Shown: positions 27,300 to 36,241, counted from the stretch's first letter. The stretch: 50,056 bases of DNA from JALSHZ01 sp964614535 (GCA_964614535.1 CAZTOZ010000074.1:1-50056); one strand, 5' to 3'. Translations and numbers: made by a program. Notes: generated by a model from the sequence alone, not told the origin.

Positions 27300-28523
27300 T
27301 TATCCCACCGGGCGGGCGAACAGTGTCACCGCCAGCAGAAGGGTGGCCATGGCCGCGAAGCCGATCCCGCGCAGGCGTTCGCCCCGGCGCCCGGCGACGC
27401 GCCAGGCGATCACGGCCTGGAGAAAGTAGTAGCCGGCGAAAGCCTGGGAGGCGTAGGTGATGATCTCGAAAATGTTGGCATTCCACACCAGTACGACGGC
27501 CAGTGCGATCACCACCGGATAGGTGAGCCGTTGCCGGATGCGCCCGCCGCTCTCCTCCAGCACCAGCCCGCCAGCGCCGGCGGTGTCGGCGATGGCGGCG
27601 CTGAACTGGGCCATGACGGCACCGACGATCAGAATGGCGGGCATCGAATAGGCCACGTAGCGGGTCAGGTCGATCAGCGCGGTTTCATCGACGACGCCCG
27701 GTTGCAGATGGACCAGCAGCGGCGTGATCGATGCGATGAAGCCCACGTAGATGGTGCCCGAGATCTGTTGCGCCAGCTTCATGCCGCGAATCCGCAGCGC
27801 GGCGGGATAGGCCCCTCCCATGTAGCGCACCGTTTCGAAGCCCTGCACCACCAGCAGTGTACCGGCCAGCATGCGCCACTTCTCCAGTGTGTTGATGTCG
27901 TCGTTGGGCGCGGGAAAGACGAAGGGATGGCCGGCATCGAACACCGCCAGTCCGAGCAGCAGCGCGGCGATCACCGCCAGCTTGAGCGCCACGGTGAACT
28001 TCTCCAGCCACTCCAGGCCGTGCAGACCGCGAAAAAAGCCCACCAGCCCGATGGTGACGAGAATGGCCGTGGTCAGCGCGCGGGCGCTCCAGTCGTTCTT
28101 CAGACCGGCGGGCTCCAGCAGATAGGCCGCCAGCAGGCTGACGTAGAAGGCCACCGAAATCACATAGGCGAAACTCAGCGCAAACGAGGCGATGCGGTCG
28201 ATCCGGGCCACCAGTGGCGCCGACTGTGGTGTGGCCAGCAACGGTTCGGCGTGGGCGATGTTGTAGCGGACGACCGCTCCGATCAGCCAGGCCAGCACGA
28301 CGATCAGCAGCATCGCCGCGGCGGCCAGTGGGCCGGCGATGTCCCGCAGCAGTGGCGCCACCACGAGAAAACCGCTGCCGATGATCGATGCCAGCGGCGT
28401 GATGGTGACGCTCCACAGCGGGCTGCGCCGCAGCCACGGGCCGTTGAGCGCCAGCAGCGTGGCCACGGTGACGCCGATCAGCAGGTAGTCGAACGGGGTG
28501 AGCTGGGCCAACAGGTTGGGCAT
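27300..28523 (-). CDS. Multi-helix permease, probably APC-superfamily amino-acid transporter-like
   Basis: A 407-residue inner-membrane protein with about 11-12 hydrophobic segments. The first helices contain TPLASIIGSGFLVVAPLL, with a broken-helix SIIGSGF motif like the substrate site in APC/LeuT-fold carriers, and a later segment (FVFPAPNDDINTLEKWRMLAGTLLVVQGFETVRYMGG) resembles their helix 6. The substrate is not predictable. It follows the 186-residue membrane protein by about 155 bp on the same strand. Both interrupt the oppD-oppF order. Confidence 0.75.
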   Translation of the reverse strand: MPNLLAQLTPFDYLLIGVTVATLLALNGPWLRRSPLWSVTITPLASIIGSGFLVVAPLLRDIAGPLAAAAMLLIVVLAWLIGAVVRYNIAHAEPLLATPQSAPLVARIDRIASFALSFAYVISVAFYVSLLAAYLLEPAGLKNDWSARALTTAILVTIGLVGFFRGLHGLEWLEKFTVALKLAVIAALLLGLAVFDAGHPFVFPAPNDDINTLEKWRMLAGTLLVVQGFETVRYMGGAYPAALRIRGMKLAQQISGTIYVGFIASITPLLVHLQPGVVDETALIDLTRYVAYSMPAILIVGAVMAQFSAAIADTAGAGGLVLEESGGRIRQRLTYPVVIALAVVLVWNANIFEIITYASQAFAGYYFLQAVIAWRVAGRRGERLRGIGFAAMATLLLAVTLFARPVG

Positions 28524-28679
28524 CCGGTGTTCCGACGGCGGAGATGCGGGGGAGTGTAGCGGCTGTTCGGGTGGAGTGAAACGGAAGCGGCCGTGGTGCG
28601 TTCGCCGTGACCGGCGCCACGGTGCCGCCGTCGCCAGCCAGCGGCCGGACGCACCATCGATGGGGCCGGCACGGCGTGG

Positions 28680-29240
28680 CTATCCGTGTTTCGCCAGCTT
28701 GCGGAATTCGTGTACCGAGACCGCGATACCGAGGGCGACGAGCGCGATACCCACCGGAATCAGCACCCAGATCCACGCTTCCAGCCAAGCCACCAGCCAA
28801 GTGGCCAGCGTCATGAACAGCCCCAGCACGAGGAAGCGCCAGCCGATGTAGACGCCGGCGAGAAAAGTGGAGAGGGAGAGGGTCGCCATCAGCGTCAGGG
28901 CGGTGGCGTCGTTGTCGAGGCGGCCGATGTCGTGGAGCAGGAAGATCGTCTTGATCGCGATGAAGGTGGCGCCCCAGTGGAGCAGTTGCTGGCGCAGAAA
29001 ATGGAAGCCGTCGATCTCGTGACGGCGGTAGCGGGACCATTCGGAGACAATGGCGGCGACCGCGAACACCGGGATCATCCACAACCAGTAGTTGTAGCTC
29101 TGGCTCGATGCAAAGTTGGTGTAGGCCACGCCGATGAAGCAGAGCACCAGCAGCGAACTCAGAATCGCCTCGCGGATGAAGATGCGGTGGAACCAGCCGT
29201 GCGGGTCTTGCAACCAGTGGGTTGGGTTTTGTTGGTTCAT
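28680..29240 (-). CDS. Uncharacterised 186-residue membrane protein
   Basis: About five predicted membrane helices (roughly residues 25-45, 50-70, 85-105, 113-135, 140-165) with a cytosolic, charged N-terminus (MNQQNPTHWLQDPHGWFHRIF). The start at 29240 is supported by AGGAGA about 8 bp upstream; the frame runs further upstream but without a comparable site. No catalytic motif is visible and I cannot name the family. It lies 70 bp downstream of oppD on the same strand and may be transcribed with it. Confidence 0.75.
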   Translation of the reverse strand: MNQQNPTHWLQDPHGWFHRIFIREAILSSLLVLCFIGVAYTNFASSQSYNYWLWMIPVFAVAAIVSEWSRYRRHEIDGFHFLRQQLLHWGATFIAIKTIFLLHDIGRLDNDATALTLMATLSLSTFLAGVYIGWRFLVLGLFMTLATWLVAWLEAWIWVLIPVGIALVALGIAVSVHEFRKLAKHG

Positions 29241-29310
29241 GGCAGAGTCTCCTGTGCCTGGATGATGGGGGCGCCTCTGCTGTCGATCATCGGGGCGGTG
29301 TGGCCAAACC

Positions 29311-30303
29311 TCAAGGAGGATTCGCAATTTCGCCGGTCTGGCCGATGTGGTGGCAGGCTACCAGCCGCCGAGGTGCCACCGTTCGCAGCGTCGGATCGGC
29401 CTCGGTACAGTCGGGCGTGGCCGACGGGCAGCGGGGGTGGAAGGCGCAACCGGTGGGCAGGCGCGCCGGATCGGGGGGCTGGCCGGCAATGGTGTAGAGC
29501 GGTTGGTCGCGGTTCTGATGCTGTCCGGGCGTGGCGCGCAGCAGGGCGCGCGTATAGGGGTGCAGCGGCTGGTGGAAGATGGCCCCGGTGGGACCGAGTT
29601 CGACGATGCGGCCGGCGTACAGCACCGCCACGTGGTCGCAGAGGCCGGCCACCAGATGGAGGTCGTGGCTGATGAACGCCAGCGCCGCGTCACCGCCGGT
29701 CAGCTCGCGCAGCAGGCGCAGGATGTCGGCCTGGATGGTCACGTCCAGCGCGGTGGTCGGCTCGTCGGCGATCAGCAGCCGCGGGCGGCACAGCAGCGCC
29801 ATGGCGATCAGCACCCGCTGGCGCATGCCGCCGGAGAGTTCGTGGGGGTACTGGCGCAGGCGTCGCGCCGCGTCGGGGATGCGGACCCGTTCGAGCATCG
29901 TGACCGCTTCGGCCCGGGCGGCGCGGCGACCGAGGCGACGGTGCTGGCGCAGTACCTCGGTGAGCTGGACGCCGATGCGCAGAAACGGGTTCAGCGCGGT
30001 CATCGGATCCTGGAACACCATGCCGATGCGGTTGCCGCGCAGTGCCTGGAGCCGGTGTTGCGGGGCGCCGATCAGCTCGATGCCGTCGAAACGGGCCGAG
30101 CCAGTGACCTCTCCGTTGTCCGCCAGCAGCCCGGTGACGGCGTTGAACAGTTGGCTCTTGCCGGCGCCCGATTCGCCGACGATGGCCAGCCGCTCCCCCG
30201 GCTGGATCGCCAGGTCGATGCCGCGCAGCACCTCGATGCTGCCGTCGTCGCCGTGGAAGCGCAGCCGCAGATCTTGGATGTCCAGCAGCGGTGTGCTCAT
30301 CAT
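29311..30303 (-). CDS. oppD: Oligopeptide ABC transporter ATP-binding protein OppD
   Basis: A 330-residue ATPase. Walker A GESGAGKS, Q-loop MVFQDPMTALNP, signature LSGGMRQRVLIAMAL, Walker B LLIADEPTTALD and the C-terminal cysteine motif (CAFHPRCPSATPDC) place it as the D-subunit of a peptide importer. Two consecutive ATG codons (30303 and 30300) overlap the oppC stop; AAGGA spacing suits the second slightly better. It is tightly coupled to oppB and oppC. Longer open readings upstream overlap oppC and are spurious. Confidence 0.95.
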   Translation of the reverse strand: MMSTPLLDIQDLRLRFHGDDGSIEVLRGIDLAIQPGERLAIVGESGAGKSQLFNAVTGLLADNGEVTGSARFDGIELIGAPQHRLQALRGNRIGMVFQDPMTALNPFLRIGVQLTEVLRQHRRLGRRAARAEAVTMLERVRIPDAARRLRQYPHELSGGMRQRVLIAMALLCRPRLLIADEPTTALDVTIQADILRLLRELTGGDAALAFISHDLHLVAGLCDHVAVLYAGRIVELGPTGAIFHQPLHPYTRALLRATPGQHQNRDQPLYTIAGQPPDPARLPTGCAFHPRCPSATPDCTEADPTLRTVAPRRLVACHHIGQTGEIANPP

Positions 30304-31133
30304 CGTTCCTTCGGGTCCAACGCATCGCGCAGGCCGTCTCCGAGCAGGTTGAGCGACAACAGCGTGACGGCGAGGAAGCCGGCGGGGATCAGCAGCATCC
30401 ACGGCGCCGTCTCCATGTTGTCGGCGCCCTCGGCGATCAGCACGCCCCAACTGGTGAGCGGCTCCTGTACGCCGAGGCCGAGAAAGCTGAGGAACGATTC
30501 GAACAGGATCACCTGGGGCACCGTCAGCGTTGCGTAGACCACCACCGGCCCAAGAGTGTTGGGCACGATGTGGCGGCGGATGATGGTGAACGGGCCGGCG
30601 CCGGCGAGCCGCGCGGCGTCGATGAAGGCGCGCTGTTTCAGGCTCAGCGTCTGACCGCGGACGATGCGCGCCATCGTCAACCACTCCACCGCGCCGATGG
30701 CGACGAAGATCAGCAGCAGGCTGCGGCCGAACAGCACCATCAGCAGAATGACGAAGAACATGAACGGCAGCGCGTAGAGAATATCGACGAAGCGCATCAT
30801 CAGCGCGTCGGTGCGGCCGCCCAGATAACCAGCGGTGGCGCCGTAGGCAACGCCGATCAGCAGGCTCACCAGCGTCGCCACCAGCCCCACCATCAGCGAG
30901 ATGCGCCCACCCTCCAGGGTGCGGATGTAGAGATCGCGCCCCAGCGCATCGGTGCCGAACCAGTGGGCAGCCTGCAGCGACGGCGGCGTGGCGACGTGAT
31001 CCCAGTCGATCTCGTCGAGTGGCCATGGGCTGGCCAGCGGACCGAGCAGACAGAGCAGTGCGACCAGCCCCAGCAGCACCGCCCCGGCCAGCGCGCCCCG
31101 GTGCCGGCGCAACCGCCGCCAGGCCCGGCTCAC
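30300..31133 (-). CDS. oppC: Oligopeptide ABC transporter permease OppC
   Basis: A 277-residue permease with six membrane helices. It has the N-terminal HWFGTDALGRDLY segment typical of the C subunits and the EAA loop (IDAARLAGAGPFTIIRRHIVPNTLGP), which contacts the ATPases. It begins at GTG 31133, overlapping the oppB stop as GTGA. Longer readings of the frame upstream lie on oppB and are not real. Confidence 0.95.
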   Translation of the reverse strand: MSRAWRRLRRHRGALAGAVLLGLVALLCLLGPLASPWPLDEIDWDHVATPPSLQAAHWFGTDALGRDLYIRTLEGGRISLMVGLVATLVSLLIGVAYGATAGYLGGRTDALMMRFVDILYALPFMFFVILLMVLFGRSLLLIFVAIGAVEWLTMARIVRGQTLSLKQRAFIDAARLAGAGPFTIIRRHIVPNTLGPVVVYATLTVPQVILFESFLSFLGLGVQEPLTSWGVLIAEGADNMETAPWMLLIPAGFLAVTLLSLNLLGDGLRDALDPKER

Positions 31134-32065
31134 GCCGACCGCTCCCGGGCGTGGCGGATGCGCGGGTCGATCGCCGCGTAGAGCAGATCGACCACCAGAT
31201 TGAGCAGAATGATCAGCGCGCCGTAGAACACCACCACCCCCATCACCAGCGTATAGTCGCGGTTCAGCGCCCCCTGGACGAAATGCCGGCCGATCCCGGG
31301 GATGCCGAAGATTTGCTCGATCACCACCGAGCCGGTGACGACGGCCGCCGTGGCCGGGCCGAGATAGGAGATCACCGGCAACAACGCCGCCGGCGCGGCG
31401 TGACGCCACAGAATCCGCGACATCGGCAGTCCCTTGGCCCGCGCCGTGCGAATCCACGGACTGCGCAACACCTCGATCAGGCTCGCCCGCGTCATCCGCG
31501 CCAGATAGGCCACCTGCGGCAGCGCCAGCGCCACCACCGGCAGCACCGCGTGACGCCAGCCGCCCCCCCAGCCGCCCACCGGCAGCCACCCCAGCCATAC
31601 CCCGAACAGCAGCCCCAGCACCGGCGCCATGACGAAATTGGGCACCACGATCCCCGTCATCGCCGCGCTCATCACCAGATAGTCGCCGGCGCGGTTCTGC
31701 CGCAGCGCCGCGAACGTCCCCAACGCCACCCCCAGCAATACGGCCAGCGCCATCGCCGCTGCCCCCAGCGTCAGCGACACCGGAAAGCCCTGGCGGATCA
31801 GCTCCGTCACCGTATAGTCCTGGTACTTGAATGACGGCCCGAAATCCCCCCGCAGCAGATTGCCGAGATAATGCAGATACTGCACCGGCAGCGGCTCGTC
31901 GAGATGATAGGCCGCATCCAGATTGGCCCGGATCTGGGCCGGTACCGGCCGCTCCCGGTCGAACGGCCCGCCCGGCGCCAGCCGGATCAGAAAAAACGCC
32001 ACCGTCACGATCAGCAACAGCGTCGGAATCGCGCCGGCGAGGCGTTTCAGGGTGTAGTGGAGCAT
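31130..32065 (-). CDS. oppB: Oligopeptide ABC transporter permease OppB
   Basis: A 311-residue permease very close to E. coli OppB in pattern: MLHYTLKRLAGAIPTLLLI at the N-terminus, then RLAPGGPF, DFGPSFKYQDY-T and FPVSLTLGAAA. The EAA loop (RTARAKGLPMSRILWRHAAP) is in the usual place. Start ATG 32065 matches relatives; an upstream ATG at 32125 in frame adds 20 atypical residues. It heads the oppBCD block. oppA is not directly upstream; two toxin-antitoxin pairs and non-coding sequence lie between. Confidence 0.95.
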   Translation of the reverse strand: MLHYTLKRLAGAIPTLLLIVTVAFFLIRLAPGGPFDRERPVPAQIRANLDAAYHLDEPLPVQYLHYLGNLLRGDFGPSFKYQDYTVTELIRQGFPVSLTLGAAAMALAVLLGVALGTFAALRQNRAGDYLVMSAAMTGIVVPNFVMAPVLGLLFGVWLGWLPVGGWGGGWRHAVLPVVALALPQVAYLARMTRASLIEVLRSPWIRTARAKGLPMSRILWRHAAPAALLPVISYLGPATAAVVTGSVVIEQIFGIPGIGRHFVQGALNRDYTLVMGVVVFYGALIILLNLVVDLLYAAIDPRIRHARERSA

Positions 32066-32404
32066 GGGGAGTGTCTGTACGCAGTGCTGGAACAGGATTG
32101 CTTTCGCATGGTAGGGAGTAGGCAAAGTAAGTGCAATCTATCTTTGATGGATAGAGAAACGCATAATGATCACACTGATTGCAGAGCCCTTTGCCGAGAT
32201 GCGTACCAAATAAACGAGGTTGACTGTTGCATCCGTATGTGGCCCCTCACATACACGTTGCTATCGGATAGGCTTTTCAGGTAATTGAGCGTGAAATCAC
32301 GACAGATTCAGCGAACGAAATGACAAAAGAAGCAGAGATCGAGCAGGCGCTCATCCCTGTGTGTCAACCTAGCCCTGAGCCATGCTTTGTTATGCCATGA
32401 TTTG
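32066..32404. other. Non-coding, lower-GC stretch upstream of oppB
   Basis: 339 bp with visibly more A+T than the surrounding genes and no credible reading frame or known repeat. It probably carries the oppB promoter on the minus strand and looks like sequence acquired together with the adjacent toxin-antitoxin pair, whose composition is similar. Confidence 0.45.
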
Positions 32405-32689
32405 CTAATGGACCAGCTTTATTTCCAGGTGGCAACCTACCGCCTCTGCATATTTTTTAAGGGTAGCAATAGAGGGCGAATGGCGGCCACTGGCAAGTGA
32501 GGACTCAAGCCTTGTGACCGCCGGTGGTTTGGTGCCCATGCGCTCAGCAACCTCCGCTTGGCTCAGCCCAGCCTCTTTACGTGCTCTTAACATCTCTCGC
32601 AGCAGGCGAAATTCAGGCTCCAGCTCCTCATATTCCTTACGGACCGCTTCTCTCTTTAGCGCCTTTTTCCTCAATTGACTATGACTCAT
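32405..32689 (-). CDS. HigA-like antitoxin, XRE-type helix-turn-helix
   Basis: A 94-residue DNA-binding protein. The helix-turn-helix is LSQAEVAERMGTKPPAVTRLE (about residues 42-62). It should neutralise the toxin encoded just upstream and repress the shared promoter. Its start overlaps the toxin stop region by 11 bp, the HigBA order with toxin first. Composition is more A+T-rich than the genome around it, consistent with lateral transfer. Confidence 0.88.
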   Translation of the reverse strand: MSHSQLRKKALKREAVRKEYEELEPEFRLLREMLRARKEAGLSQAEVAERMGTKPPAVTRLESSLASGRHSPSIATLKKYAEAVGCHLEIKLVH

Positions 32690-33011
32690 GGGTTAATACC
32701 TCTTTCATTCTGTGAATGGCCACCTGCAACTCTTTTTTGGGTGTTTTTTGTGTTTTCTTAACAAAGACATGCAGCATGACTATTCGTTTTCCAACCCTGG
32801 TGCAATAGAATATCCGGGCAATCCCCTCCTTTCCCTTTATCCGTAGCTCAAAAAGACCACCTTCAATTGGCTTGGTATGGGGCATACCCAGATTGGAGCC
32901 GAATTCAACCATTAAATCAGTCAAATGGAGATATCGGGCAAGAAGGCCCGCAGGTAGTCTCAATATCTCCTTTTCTAACTTGGAACTGTAATATTCTATG
33001 CGCCAGCTCAT
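32679..33011 (-). CDS. RelE/HigB-like toxin (phage-derived Gp49 type)
   Basis: A 110-residue basic protein of the RelE-fold toxin group, expected to cut mRNA at the ribosome. The pattern GLFELRIKGKEGIARIFYCTRVGKRIVMLHVFVKKTQKTPKKEL is diagnostic (strands and the basic KKTQKTPxxE tail). The N-terminal two helices (SWRIEYYSSKLEKEILRLPAG) complete the fold. The antitoxin gene follows with an 11-bp overlap. It lies between oppA and oppB. Confidence 0.88.
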   Translation of the reverse strand: MSWRIEYYSSKLEKEILRLPAGLLARYLHLTDLMVEFGSNLGMPHTKPIEGGLFELRIKGKEGIARIFYCTRVGKRIVMLHVFVKKTQKTPKKELQVAIHRMKEVLTHES

Positions 33012-33410
33012 TTATCGTGATAGTAACATATATGTTATCTCCGATCAAGCTGGAGTCTTTAGCCCCTAAAGGCAGTCGCCGTAGGAGCACCGGTTACCCG
33101 ATGACCCCGGCACAGATCCCGGCGTGCGGTTTTCCCGCACCGGGCTCTTCCGTCATACTCACTCGCGCAGAGGTACAGACCTTTTCACGTGCCCCGATTC
33201 AGATTCATGCCGCCTTCATGGGTTGGGTTGGCGTTGGAAAGGCATAGCGCTGGGCAATTCCTCGGGGAAAACGCCGCGATCATGATCGGCAGCAGGGCTG
33301 CTGTCGAGTCGGAATCATTGCATTTTATTGCGTGTCCTGAAGGTCGCCCATGAGCTACGGGGAGGCTGGATTCACGCAATGACCGGGTGCCGGGGCGGGT
33401 GGCGCCCACC
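33012..33410. other. Non-coding stretch between the two toxin-antitoxin pairs
   Basis: 399 bp without a credible gene. The left part (33066-33150) looks like the 3' end of a group II intron, annotated separately. The right part (33150-33410) shows no recognisable motif; small open frames there have no supporting features. Confidence 0.5.
33066..33150 (-). mobile_element. Probable 3'-terminal remnant of a group II intron (domains V-VI)
   Basis: On the minus strand, 33147-33113 reads GAGCCCGGTGCGG-GAAA-ACCGCACGCCGGGATCTG in effect: a 34-nt hairpin with AGC near the 5' end, a GAAA-type loop and a two-base CG bulge on the 3' side, as in domain V. It is followed by a second hairpin (CATCGG-GTAA-CCGGTG) and CTCCTACGGCGAC, like domain VI with its branch-point A and the intron end. 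No reverse-transcriptase gene is present upstream, so this is a decayed fragment. Assignment rests on my reading of the fold, not on a search. Confidence 0.5.
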
Positions 33411-33833
33411 TCAAAGCGCCTCGACCCACAACAGGTGATTGCGCCAGTCGGGGTGGTCGCGGAGCGCGCGGTAGAGCCTGCCGTCGGCGGTGACCATGCG
33501 GCCGTCGATCTGGCGGGCCAGTTGCAGGTAGAGGCAGTCGTAGACGGCGCAATGGGTGAGTAGCGCGATCTGGCTGGCGTCGAGCAGCAGGTTCTGCCAG
33601 CGGAGCAGGTGCATCGGCATGCGGGGTAGCAGTTGCTGGATGGCGATGGCGTCGTTGCGGCTGAGTTCGCCGTGGCGGACTTTTCTGGTCAGGACGCTGG
33701 TGCACTCCAGCAGCAGAAAGTCGGGGGCGTGAAAGTCGGTGTCGTCGAGCTGCCGCAGTTTGTCGGCCTGCTGCCAGTGGATCTCGGGGACGAACCATTT
33801 GATGGCGATGCTGGCATCGATGACGAGGCGCAT
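33411..33833 (-). CDS. VapC-like PIN-domain toxin
   Basis: A 140-residue PIN-domain ribonuclease. The acidic metal-binding residues are visible: Asp6 in MRLVIDAS, Glu43 in LLECTSVL, Asp99 in AVYDCLYLQLA and Asp117 in VTADGRLY. Such toxins cleave tRNA or rRNA when the antitoxin is lost. The gene starts 8 bp after the antitoxin stop. A longer frame upstream overlaps the antitoxin gene and is spurious. Confidence 0.9.
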   Translation of the reverse strand: MRLVIDASIAIKWFVPEIHWQQADKLRQLDDTDFHAPDFLLLECTSVLTRKVRHGELSRNDAIAIQQLLPRMPMHLLRWQNLLLDASQIALLTHCAVYDCLYLQLARQIDGRMVTADGRLYRALRDHPDWRNHLLWVEAL

Positions 33834-33841
33834 GCCACCCG

Positions 33842-34081
33842 TTACCGCGCGTCGCGTTCTTCGCGGATGAGGCTGGCGCTGTCGGAGAAGTCGGTGTCGT
33901 AGCGGGCAAGCCGTTCCCGCACTTCGGAAGCCGCCTGCCAGAAAGCGTCGGCATCGGTGCGGGCCGCGTTTTCCAGGATGCGTTGCACCTCGGCCTGCAG
34001 CGAGCGGTGGTTGGCCTTGGCCCGCTGCTTGAGTTGCGCGACCACCTCCTCGTCGAGATTTCTGATCAGCAGTTGCGGCAT
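33842..34081 (-). CDS. VapB/FitA-like antitoxin
   Basis: A 79-residue ribbon-helix-helix protein: MPQLLIRNLDEEVVAQLKQRAKANHRSLQAEVQRIL is the FitA/StbC-type Arc-like DNA-binding N-terminus, and the C-terminal half should wrap the VapC toxin. Antitoxin-first order with 8 bp to the toxin is the standard VapBC arrangement. The pair lies 61 bp from the oppA stop, on the same strand. Confidence 0.9.
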   Translation of the reverse strand: MPQLLIRNLDEEVVAQLKQRAKANHRSLQAEVQRILENAARTDADAFWQAASEVRERLARYDTDFSDSASLIREERDAR

Positions 34082-34142
34082 GCGCTGGCTCCCTGTCTGA
34101 ATGATAGCAAAACGCTAGCATGGTTTTGCTGGCATGACAACC

Positions 34143-35726
34143 TCAACGCGCGCGCTTTTGCAGGTAGCGGCTCGGGTGGATGTCCATGACGTTGTCCACC
34201 CAGCCGTCGATGGCGGGGCTGACGAGGTGCTGGGTGGTGTAGTGGTAGATGGGGATCAGCGGCAGGTCCTGCAGCAGCAGGGCCTCGGCCTGTTGCATTT
34301 GTTCGGCGCGATGGCGTGGGTCGAGGGTGGTGGCCGCCTGCCGCATCAGCCGGTCGTAGTCGGGATTGGCATAGGCCGACGGGTTCATCTGGCCGACGTC
34401 GGATTGAAACAGCGAGAGAAAGGTGTGGGCGTCGTTGTAGTCGCCGATCCAGCCAGCGCGGATGATCTGGAAGTCCCGCTTCTTGCGTGAGTCGAGATAG
34501 ACCTTCCACTCCTCGTTGCGCAGTCGTGTCTTGACGCCGAGCACCTTTTTCCACATCGCGGCGACGGCGATGGCGACCTTCTTGTGGTTGTCGGAGGTGT
34601 TGTAGAGCAGTTCCACGGTCAGTGGTTTCTCGCGGCCATACCCCGCCTCGGCGTAGAGCTTGCGCGCCTTCTCCTCGCGGGCCTTCTGTGTCATCTCTGC
34701 CTCGGCCATCCGTTGCGGCCGGTAGTCGCGCACGCCGGGCGGCACCCAGCCCAGCGCTGGCTGCTCGCCGCCCCGGGTCACTTTTTCGGTGAGCAGTTGG
34801 CGATCGATCGCCAGCGTCAGTGCGCGGCGCAGCTTTGCGGCATCGCGAAACGGCGTCGCCGCCAGGTTGAAGGCGAAGTAGTAGGTGCCGATGTAGGGGG
34901 TGTTGCGGAAACTGTCGGCCAGATGCCGTTCGATCCACGGAATCTGCGACGACGGCACGTCCTCGGTGATGTCGAGTTCGCCGGCGCGAAAGCGTTTGAG
35001 CTCGGTGTTCTTGTCCTCGGTGGGGAGGTAGATCACCACATCGGTCACGACGTTGGCGGCGTCATGGAAATGGGGGTTCTTCTCCAGCCGGATGCTCGAC
35101 TGGGGTTGCCACGCCACCAGGCGGTAGGCGCCGTTGCTCACCAGCCTGCCGGGCCGGGTCCACTGCCGGCCGTGGCGCTCGATGGCCTGGCGTGGCGCCG
35201 GATAGGCCATGTGGTGGGTGAGCAATCCGAGGAAATAGGGGGTGGGCCGCTCCAGCGTGATCTTCAACGTGTGCTCGTCCACTGCCTCGACGCCCAGCGC
35301 CTTTGGATCGTCCAGCTCGCCCTTGCTGAAGGCCTCGGCGTTCTTCACCGGCCAGAGAATGAAGGCGTAGTCGGAGGCGGTGGCCGGATCGAGCGCGCGC
35401 CGGAAGGCGAAGACGAAATCGGCGGCCGTCACCGCCGTGCCGTCGGACCAGCGGGCGTCGTCGCGTAACTGGAAGGTATAGGTGAGTCCATCGTCACTGA
35501 CCGACCAGCGTTCGGCCACGCCGGGAATCAGGCTGCCGTCGGCGGCCTCGGCCAGCAGCCCCTCGAACAGGTCGCGCTGGATGTTGGCCTCCGGCACGCC
35601 CGAGGACTTGTGGATGTCGAGCGTCTCGGGCTCGGCGCCGTTGCCGCGATGGATGACGCGTTGGGCGGCGTCGACGGTGCTGCAAAAAAGCAGAAGCAGG
35701 ATTGGAAAGAGCAGGCGAAGGGGCAT
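34143..35726 (-). CDS. oppA: Oligopeptide-binding protein OppA
   Basis: A 527-residue periplasmic peptide receptor of the SBP_bac_5 family. It has an N-terminal signal peptide (hydrophobic 3-18, cleavage probably after DAA near residue 21), then GNGAEPETLDIHKSSG, ERWSVSDDGLTYTFQLRDDARWSDG and FNLAATPFRDAAKLRRALTLAIDR, all characteristic of OppA/MppA. It binds short peptides for the OppBCDF importer. It is first in the minus-strand opp set but separated from oppB by about 2.1 kb carrying two toxin-antitoxin pairs. Confidence 0.94.
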   Translation of the reverse strand: MPLRLLFPILLLLFCSTVDAAQRVIHRGNGAEPETLDIHKSSGVPEANIQRDLFEGLLAEAADGSLIPGVAERWSVSDDGLTYTFQLRDDARWSDGTAVTAADFVFAFRRALDPATASDYAFILWPVKNAEAFSKGELDDPKALGVEAVDEHTLKITLERPTPYFLGLLTHHMAYPAPRQAIERHGRQWTRPGRLVSNGAYRLVAWQPQSSIRLEKNPHFHDAANVVTDVVIYLPTEDKNTELKRFRAGELDITEDVPSSQIPWIERHLADSFRNTPYIGTYYFAFNLAATPFRDAAKLRRALTLAIDRQLLTEKVTRGGEQPALGWVPPGVRDYRPQRMAEAEMTQKAREEKARKLYAEAGYGREKPLTVELLYNTSDNHKKVAIAVAAMWKKVLGVKTRLRNEEWKVYLDSRKKRDFQIIRAGWIGDYNDAHTFLSLFQSDVGQMNPSAYANPDYDRLMRQAATTLDPRHRAEQMQQAEALLLQDLPLIPIYHYTTQHLVSPAIDGWVDNVMDIHPSRYLQKRAR

Positions 35727-36241
35727 GGCGTGGACCGGAATTGGCGAAGGACAGCGGCATCAGGGTGCCGCCCGGGCGCCCCGGATTATACCGCCCTGAT
35801 GGTTGTGCCGGAACTCGGCGCGTGACGATCGCCGCCGGGGGATTACGACAATATCGGTGATGTTTCTGGTTTCCACCGGAACATGCCGCTGTCGGTTCTT
35901 TGCTGCTCAGCGAGACACCCATCGGACTTCTCTTCCCGAATATCAAGGGTTTGTCGCCGGTTTGCGTAACGATTTTTTTCATACGCCACGGCAAAACCAT
36001 GACCGGCCCCTCAACAACGGCTCGGCCGACTGGCATCAACCTTGCTCGAAGCAGGAGGTCATGACTCGATCCGTAAGCCCGCCCGCCGGTGTCGCTATGG
36101 ATGGCATGACACTGGAAACGGCGTGATTCCGGTCTGGCGATGCGGCTGCCGATGCAGGGGCATTGGGCGTGATACGGCGCCTTTGGCCAAGTCGTTTACC
36201 TCTTGCCGATCGACACACACAACGACTTACGGAGAAGTACC
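35727..36241. other. Divergent intergenic region between oppA and the lipoprotein gene
   Basis: 515 bp without a credible gene. It must hold the promoters for oppA (minus) and the lipoprotein (plus). Several short open frames occur but lack ribosome binding sites or coding character. I saw no repeats or recognisable operators. Confidence 0.5.

Noticed and set aside
33185..33409. 74-residue minus-strand frame between the toxin-antitoxin pairs
   Set aside because: It has no ribosome binding site or recognisable motif. It ends just upstream of the intron-like hairpins and does not look like a reverse-transcriptase tail.
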